64,000 nucleotides of DNA, taken from NCBI RefSeq assembly GCF_000511955.1, contig NZ_AZSU01000002.1, positions 364,223 through 428,222 on the forward strand, read 5' to 3'. Source of the stretch: [Clostridium] ultunense DSM 10521. GTDB taxonomy: Bacteria > Bacillota > Clostridia > Tissierellales > Tepidimicrobiaceae. The notes beneath the pieces are model-generated. The model had not been told where the DNA came from, ran no database searches, and saw only the letters and a list, made by a program, of their open reading frames with translations. Of the stretch, positions 59,470 through 64,000 are shown one piece after another. Position 1 is the first letter of the stretch, and every line of letters starts with the position of its first letter. The position numbers and the translations under genes were made by a program.

Positions 59470-59556
59470 ACAGAGAAGGCATTATCTATAATAGGAACTT
59501 ATTGGGTAGTGTGAAATAAATAGTAATTTCGATATTCCTTTTTTATTATTTTGTGA

Positions 59557-59658
59557 TATAATGATTAATGTATTAAACTACCCACACACAAATGGAGGTT
59601 GGCAAATTTATGTTGACCTTCAACCCCATAAAAATTAGCCCTTAAAGGGCTAGTTTTT
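59557..59658 (+). ncRNA. Candidate short transcript with a possible 11-residue peptide
   Basis: An extended -10 element (TG-A-TATAAT, 59554-59562) points rightward. About 75 bases further a hairpin with a T tract (TAGCCCTT, A, AAGGGCTA, then TTTTTT, 59636-59658) would end the RNA. Between them GGAGGT stands ahead of ATG 59610, which opens a frame of 11 codons ending at TAA 59643-59645. GGTTG near 59598 can pair with CAACC near 59621. It may be a small RNA or peptide gene, or just a decayed gene start sharing a bidirectional terminator with the chemoreceptor. Confidence 0.35.
59636..59652. terminator. Bidirectional terminator between arcC and the chemoreceptor gene
   Basis: TAGCCCTT and AAGGGCTA with one base between, flanked by AAAATT on the left and TTTTTT on the right, so it can stop transcripts from both sides. 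The chemoreceptor stop codon at 59650 lies inside it. Confidence 0.75.
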
Positions 59659-61746
59659 TATGTTCATTTTTAGTTTTATATTGCTGAGAAGTAATTGTAG
59701 TTCTTCTGCTAGAGAAGCTAGGCTCTCAGTGGATGAAGTAATTTCTTCCATAGAAGCCATCTGTTCTTCTGAAGCTGCAGAGGAATTCTGAATTTGAGAA
59801 GCTATGTCCTGACTCATTTTTTCAATGGAAGTAGAGGAATCCACTACAGACTCTACATAATTTTCTACATTATCAGTGGCTTGGACAACTTCTTCTATAC
59901 TTTTTGCTATTTGATGGATTAATTCAGCAATCTCATTAAAGCTTTCCCTTGTTTCATTAACCCTTGTAATTCCTAACTCTACTTCTTTACCTCCAGAATC
60001 CATTTTTTCATTGGCATCTTCTATTAACACATTGTTGTTTACTAATCGAAGATATATTTCCTCAGTAGATTTTTGGGTTTCTTCAGCTAGTTTCCTTATT
60101 TCATCGGCTACTACTGCAAAACCCCGACCAAATTCTCCGGCTCTGGCTGCTTCTATGGCAGCGTTTAATGCTAATAAATTGGTTTGTTCTGCTACATCTT
60201 GGATAACCTCTAGCATTTGATTCATCTCTTTAGAACTAGAACTAATATTGTCTAAGGATGCTCTAACGCTGTTGGTACTGTCTTCTATATTTCTCATTTG
60301 TACGATTACTTCTTCTATCTTGTCTTTTCCTATTTCCGTTCTATCTATTACTTTTATTCTTAAATTTTCTGCATTTTCCGTCTGTCTAGTTACACGATCT
60401 ATATGATTTGATATTTCTTTTATTGAAGAAGTTACATTGAGTATCTCACTAAGTTGAGCATGGGAGGCCTCAGCAATTTCATTGGAAGATTCGGCTATAT
60501 TTGTGGCTGCTGCCGTAGATTCCTCAGATATGGCTGCCAATTCTTCTGAGGAGGCTGCTACTTGATGAGAAGATTCTTGAACCTCTTGGGCAAAATTTCT
60601 CATATTGTCGATTATTAATTGGAGGGAGTAGCCCATTTTTCCAAGTTCGTCTTTCCTTTTTAATAATTTTTCTTCTATATCTACGCTAAAATCTAGTTGA
60701 GACAGATTATAAGCACAATCTGTAATTTCAGCAATTGGCTTTGTAAGATTTCTACTAAATATTAATGAAAATAATGTACCTATTATAATTGCAAAGATTA
60801 TAGCATATATCAGAGTTTGTTTTAAGGAGTTTAGCCCACTTAATACTTCTGATTCATCTATACTTACTACTAAAGTCCAGCCTTTAGATTTTATAGGAGC
60901 AAAACCTATATGTACTATTTTATTTCCTTCTATATATCTACCAATACCTGATTCTCCTGCCTTGATTTTTTCCTCCATTGCTATTACTTCATCGACTATA
61001 TTTGGAGCTACCCGATTCTTCAATCCATCAAAATTAGCAACTTGGTTAGAACCATTAGCAATGGAAGCGCTTCCTATAACTGTTGGATGGGATACAATAT
61101 CTGCAGTTTCATTTAATATATAAGCAAATCCATTTTCACCAAATTTTATATTTTCTGCTATTTGGTAGAATTCATCGGCAGATTTAAAGGCTATTATTAC
61201 TCCTATATGGGCACCTCGATGTTTCAAAGGAGCAGCAATTATTACTTCTACCTTTCCTGTTATTTCATTTCTCATAGGCTCTGAAAAGTAGGTTTTTCCC
61301 GATATAGCCCTTTGAAAATAATCTTTTTGGTAAATATCTATTTCAGTACCATTGTCTAATATTAGATTTCCTTGTACATTAGCTAAACCAATATGGGAGA
61401 ATTTTAGTCTAGCCTTTTCAGTTTGTAATAGTTCAAATTTTTCTTCTTTGGGTACATCTGGATCCGATATGATTTCTAAATTTCCTAGAGTTTCAACTGA
61501 AAGAGTATAGCTTATAATCTGTTCATCTACTAAATTTGCTGAATCTACCGCCTTGTTGAAAAGTAGTTCGTTATAGGATTTAATCAATTCACCTTTAGAA
61601 ATGAAATAAGAAACTAGACCTAGGGCCAAAGTTAAAACAATTAATATGGAAGTTGTGGATAATATCATTCTTTTTCCTATACTATGGTTACGATGATCTA
61701 TATTCTTGACCTTTTTTCTAAGTTTTTTCTTATCTTTTGATTTCAT
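59650..61746 (-). CDS. Methyl-accepting chemotaxis protein with extracellular dCache-type sensor
   Basis: A 698-residue chemoreceptor and the only intact minus-strand gene. A basic N-terminus is followed by a membrane helix ([20 protein letters not shown], about 30-49), then an external double-Cache domain to about 300 ([40 protein letters not shown]). A second helix lies near 310-330 ([19 protein letters not shown]). HAMP comes next, then the signalling domain with the conserved hairpin tip ([20 protein letters not shown]) and flanking coiled coils. dCache receptors usually sense amino acids, purines or organic acids; the ligand motif cannot be read reliably. AAAGGAG stands ten bases before ATG 61746. 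Confidence 0.93.
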   Translation of the reverse strand: MKSKDKKKLRKKVKNIDHRNHSIGKRMILSTTSILIVLTLALGLVSYFISKGELIKSYNELLFNKAVDSANLVDEQIISYTLSVETLGNLEIISDPDVPKEEKFELLQTEKARLKFSHIGLANVQGNLILDNGTEIDIYQKDYFQRAISGKTYFSEPMRNEITGKVEVIIAAPLKHRGAHIGVIIAFKSADEFYQIAENIKFGENGFAYILNETADIVSHPTVIGSASIANGSNQVANFDGLKNRVAPNIVDEVIAMEEKIKAGESGIGRYIEGNKIVHIGFAPIKSKGWTLVVSIDESEVLSGLNSLKQTLIYAIIFAIIIGTLFSLIFSRNLTKPIAEITDCAYNLSQLDFSVDIEEKLLKRKDELGKMGYSLQLIIDNMRNFAQEVQESSHQVAASSEELAAISEESTAAATNIAESSNEIAEASHAQLSEILNVTSSIKEISNHIDRVTRQTENAENLRIKVIDRTEIGKDKIEEVIVQMRNIEDSTNSVRASLDNISSSSKEMNQMLEVIQDVAEQTNLLALNAAIEAARAGEFGRGFAVVADEIRKLAEETQKSTEEIYLRLVNNNVLIEDANEKMDSGGKEVELGITRVNETRESFNEIAELIHQIAKSIEEVVQATDNVENYVESVVDSSTSIEKMSQDIASQIQNSSAASEEQMASMEEITSSTESLASLAEELQLLLSNIKLKMNIKN

Positions 61747-62072
61747 TAAACTCCAACTCCTTTATGTTAAATTTAAGGATAAAGTTTTCCATATTTTAAT
61801 ATTAGACAAAAGTTTTCAAAATCCTCTATTTTTAAGAAAATATTAGAATATAATATATAATATTGTATAGTTTGTACAAATATGAATAGTCTGGGCATAC
61901 TAGAATATATTGACAAATCTATAGTGGATAGATATACTTTAAATATACGGAACATTTTAAAAAATAGAAATATTAGCTAAACTATCTAAGAATCTACTTT
62001 ATTTTCTGCAGATCAATACAAGAAGACATGTAAGGCTACATGTCTTAAATATTATAAAAGGGGGAAAATTTA
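61747..62072 (+). promoter_or_regulatory. Divergent promoter region between chemoreceptor and ABC importer
   Basis: For the rightward genes, TTGACA (61910-61915) and TATACT (61933-61938) are 17 bases apart. A perfect ten-base hairpin (AAGACATGTA at 62023-62032 and its complement 62037-62046, loop AGGC) lies in the leader just before the GGGGG ribosome site. No T tract follows it, so it may be a stabilising or regulatory structure. No gene is visible in this stretch. Confidence 0.55.
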
Positions 62073-63233
62073 ATGAAAAAGAAATTTGGTCTGTTGTTAC
62101 TTGTATCAATGTTAATTATCTCGTCCTTAGCAGGCTGCAGTCAATCTCAGGACACAGGTGGTGGCTCCTCTGATGTAATAAAAATTGGAGTATTTGAGCC
62201 AATGACTGGGGCTAATGCTGCTGGTGGACAGATGACAGTTGAAGGTATTGAACTGGCTCATGAAGCCAAGGGAGAAGTATTAGGTAAGAAAGTAGAATTA
62301 GTCATAGTAGATAATAAATCGGATAAAGTAGAATCTGCTAATGCAGCTTCTAGATTGATAGAAAAGGATGAAGTAGTTGCTATTATCGGTAGTTATGGTA
62401 GTTCTTTATCTATGGCAGCTGGAGATATAGTTAAGAAGGCAGAGGTACCTGCCGTAGGATGTTCTCCAACTAATCCATTAGTTACGTTAAATAATGATTA
62501 TTATTTTAGAGTTTGTTTTATCGATCCTTTCCAAGGTACCGTAATGGCCAATTATGCAGTAAATGATTTGGGAGCAAAGACTGCAGCTGTTATCCAAGAC
62601 GTTACTCAGGATTACTCTGTAGGACTGAGTAAATATTTCATAGATGCCTTTAAGGAATTAACAGGGGATGATAATAGTATAGTAGAAACTTCATCCTATA
62701 ATACTGGAGACCAGGATTTTTCAGCACAGTTAACCAATGTTAAGGCTAAGAATCCTGATGTAATATTTGCACCAGGAAACTATGGAGAGTCTGCACTTCT
62801 TATTAGACAAGCTAGAGATTTAGGTATAGATGTTCCAATTCTTGGCGGAGATACTTGGGAATCGCCTGAATTCTTATCCATAGGTGGAGATGCAGTAGAG
62901 GGGGCTGTATTTAGTACCCACTTTACAGCAGAAGCACCAGTAACCAATGTGTCTGGAATATTTTTAGAAGCCTATAGGGAAAAATTTGAAAAGGAAGCCA
63001 ATGCTTTTGCGGCTTTAGGTTATGATGCTTATATGGTAATAATGGATACCATAGAAAAAGCAGGGTCTGCTGATCCAAAAGCTATAAGGGATGGACTGGC
63101 AGAATTAGAAGGATTTGTAGGAGCAACAGGAAATATTACTTTAGATGAAAATGGGGATGCAGTTAAGTCTGCTGTTATCAATAAAGTTGAAAATGGTGAA
63201 TTTGTATATCTGACTACTGTTGAACCTAAATAA
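62073..63233 (+). CDS. livJ: Branched-chain amino acid-type ABC substrate-binding lipoprotein (LivJ-like)
   Basis: A 386-residue lipoprotein with lipobox SLAGC (Cys22) and a type I periplasmic-binding fold: IKIGVFEPMTGANAAGGQMT, EGIELAHEAKG, IGSYGSSLSMAAGDIVKKAE and YFRVCFIDPFQGTVMANYAV, then FAALGYDAYMVIMDTIEKAG near the end. The F-E-P-M-T-G-A and the S-Y-G-S-S segments are where Leu/Ile/Val-type receptors hold the amino acid's alpha-carboxylate and amino group. Specificity could equally be for other amides or amino acids. A LivH-like permease follows after 28 bases. The start has AAAGGGGG seven bases ahead. Confidence 0.9.
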   Translation: MKKKFGLLLLVSMLIISSLAGCSQSQDTGGGSSDVIKIGVFEPMTGANAAGGQMTVEGIELAHEAKGEVLGKKVELVIVDNKSDKVESANAASRLIEKDEVVAIIGSYGSSLSMAAGDIVKKAEVPAVGCSPTNPLVTLNNDYYFRVCFIDPFQGTVMANYAVNDLGAKTAAVIQDVTQDYSVGLSKYFIDAFKELTGDDNSIVETSSYNTGDQDFSAQLTNVKAKNPDVIFAPGNYGESALLIRQARDLGIDVPILGGDTWESPEFLSIGGDAVEGAVFSTHFTAEAPVTNVSGIFLEAYREKFEKEANAFAALGYDAYMVIMDTIEKAGSADPKAIRDGLAELEGFVGATGNITLDENGDAVKSAVINKVENGEFVYLTTVEPK

Positions 63234-63261
63234 TAGTCTAGGGACATAAGGGGGACTGAAT

Positions 63262-64000
63262 ATGGGTAATCTAAATTTTTTACAGCACTTGGCTAATGGT
63301 ATTTCTTTAGGCAGTCTATATGCTTTAATTGCCATAGGTTATACCATGGTTTACGGAATTTTAAGGCTAATAAACTTTGCCCATGGGGATATATTCATGT
63401 TAGGAGCCTATATCACCTATTATGGCATATTATTTACATCCATTCCTTGGTGGCTTGTGTTTATATTTGCCTCAATATTTACCGGATTTATCGGTCTCCT
63501 CCTTGAAAAAATAGCTTATAGACCATTAAGGGAATCTCCAAGGATTACTATTTTGATTTCGGCCATTGGGGCCTCCTTCTTTTTACAAAACTTTGGAATA
63601 GTAGTATTTGGGGGGAGGCCAAAGGCCTTCCCTGTCCCTAATATATTGAATAAGGTAATAAGATTAGGAGGAGTATCAGTAGGTATAGTTACCTTCGTAA
63701 TTCCAACAGTTACCATAATACTGCTCTTAGGTCTTACCTATTTTATAACTAAAACTAAAACTGGTATGGCCATGAGAGCCTTGTCTAAGGATTATGAAAC
63801 GGCTAGTTTAATGGGAATAGATATAAATAGGATCATTTCCATTACTTTTTTTATCGGTTCCTTCCTTGCGGCTGTTGGAGGAGTAATGTGGGGGACTAAA
63901 TATCCTCAATTAATGCCTCTAATGGGTGTTATGCCAGGTCTTAAATGTTTTATAGCTGCTGTTATTGGAGGAATAGGGAATATTACTGGTGCAGTTATAG
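63262..64000 (+). CDS. livH: Branched-chain amino acid-type ABC permease (LivH-like), cut by the window end
   Basis: The frame from ATG 63262 is open to the last base of the window, giving 246 codons of an inner-membrane permease. Visible are LANGISLGSLYALIAIGYTM, VYGILRLINFAHGDIFMLGA (the conserved I-N-F-A-H-G-D segment of LivH), ITKTKTGMAMRALSKDYETA (the cytoplasmic coupling loop) and FLAAVGGVMWGTKY. A GGGGG site lies 7-8 bases upstream. It follows the binding protein and should be followed by LivM, LivG and LivF outside the window. Only about the last 45 residues seem to be missing, judging by the usual length near 290. Confidence 0.9.
   Translation, partial: MGNLNFLQHLANGISLGSLYALIAIGYTMVYGILRLINFAHGDIFMLGAYITYYGILFTSIPWWLVFIFASIFTGFIGLLLEKIAYRPLRESPRITILISAIGASFFLQNFGIVVFGGRPKAFPVPNILNKVIRLGGVSVGIVTFVIPTVTIILLLGLTYFITKTKTGMAMRALSKDYETASLMGIDINRIISITFFIGSFLAAVGGVMWGTKYPQLMPLMGVMPGLKCFIAAVIGGIGNITGAVI

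Noticed and set aside
61747-62072. Possible c-di-GMP riboswitch upstream of the chemoreceptor or ABC importer
   Set aside because: Such riboswitches are common before clostridial chemoreceptors, but I found no GEMM core or tetraloop-receptor sequence on either strand.
1-64000. CRISPR arrays, tRNA or rRNA genes, prophage or defence genes
   Set aside because: No regularly spaced repeats, no cloverleaf-like or rRNA-like sequence, and no Cas, restriction or phage structural genes were seen on reading the window.

Overview
The window is AT-rich (roughly one third G+C by eye), densely coded and almost entirely on the + strand, with strong Shine-Dalgarno sites. It reads as a chromosomal segment of an anaerobic, amino-acid- and purine-fermenting member of the Clostridia (Tissierellales-like by gene content). 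That placement is inferred from molybdenum hydroxylases with YqeB maturation factors, formimidoyltransferases, a Ni-CO dehydrogenase and a Na+-coupled symporter; no rRNA or tRNA is present to confirm it.

1-9512 is a tight operon for heterocycle degradation: FAD subunit (cut by the window edge) and Mo subunit of a hydroxylase, an SsnA-like amidohydrolase, a dihydroorotate/dihydropyrimidine-dehydrogenase-like Fe-S protein, a D-aminoacylase-like amidohydrolase, a dihydropyrimidinase whose last codons are frameshifted, YqeB and a THEP1-like NTPase. 9513-12350 is a gene graveyard with remains of ISL3-like and IS1380-like transposases and of a Mo-hydroxylase. 12358-16601 is a three-gene module with visibly higher G+C (HAL/PAL-fold protein lacking the MIO-forming Ala-Ser-Gly triad, M20 amidohydrolase, Na+/solute symporter). 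It is bounded on both sides by transposase debris, so it looks acquired.

17699-23058 holds formimidoyltransferase, imidazolonepropionase and a 1022-residue BTAD/AAA/TPR regulator. A wrecked BCCT transporter follows. 24587-35383 carries a complete FeS/FAD/Mo hydroxylase, urocanate hydratase, a second YqeB, XdhC, a ModE-like regulator and a MolBCA-like molybdate/tungstate ABC importer. 35555-42464 holds a second formimidoyltransferase, two wall-bound (LysM) nucleotidases on either side of a RAYT-type Y1 transposase, and a P1-family peptidase. Together these parts could free nucleosides and bases outside the cell, hydroxylate and open the rings, pass formimino groups to tetrahydrofolate and supply the Mo cofactor.

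42648-46317 is a sugar/nucleoside-type ABC importer coupled to a pseudouridine-phosphate-glycosidase-like enzyme. 46455-50537 is an Rrf2 regulator plus cooS-cooF-flavoprotein operon, with a near-identical operator in front of both transcription units. The CooS keeps all cluster ligands but has lost second-sphere catalytic residues. 50698-58415 is a complete homologue of the uncharacterised E. coli yhfSTUVWXYZ locus (order Z-Y-U-T-V-S-X-W) with a repeated palindromic operator, followed by carbamate kinase. The right end holds a possible tiny transcript, a chemoreceptor on the minus strand and the start of a branched-chain-amino-acid-type ABC importer cut by the window edge.
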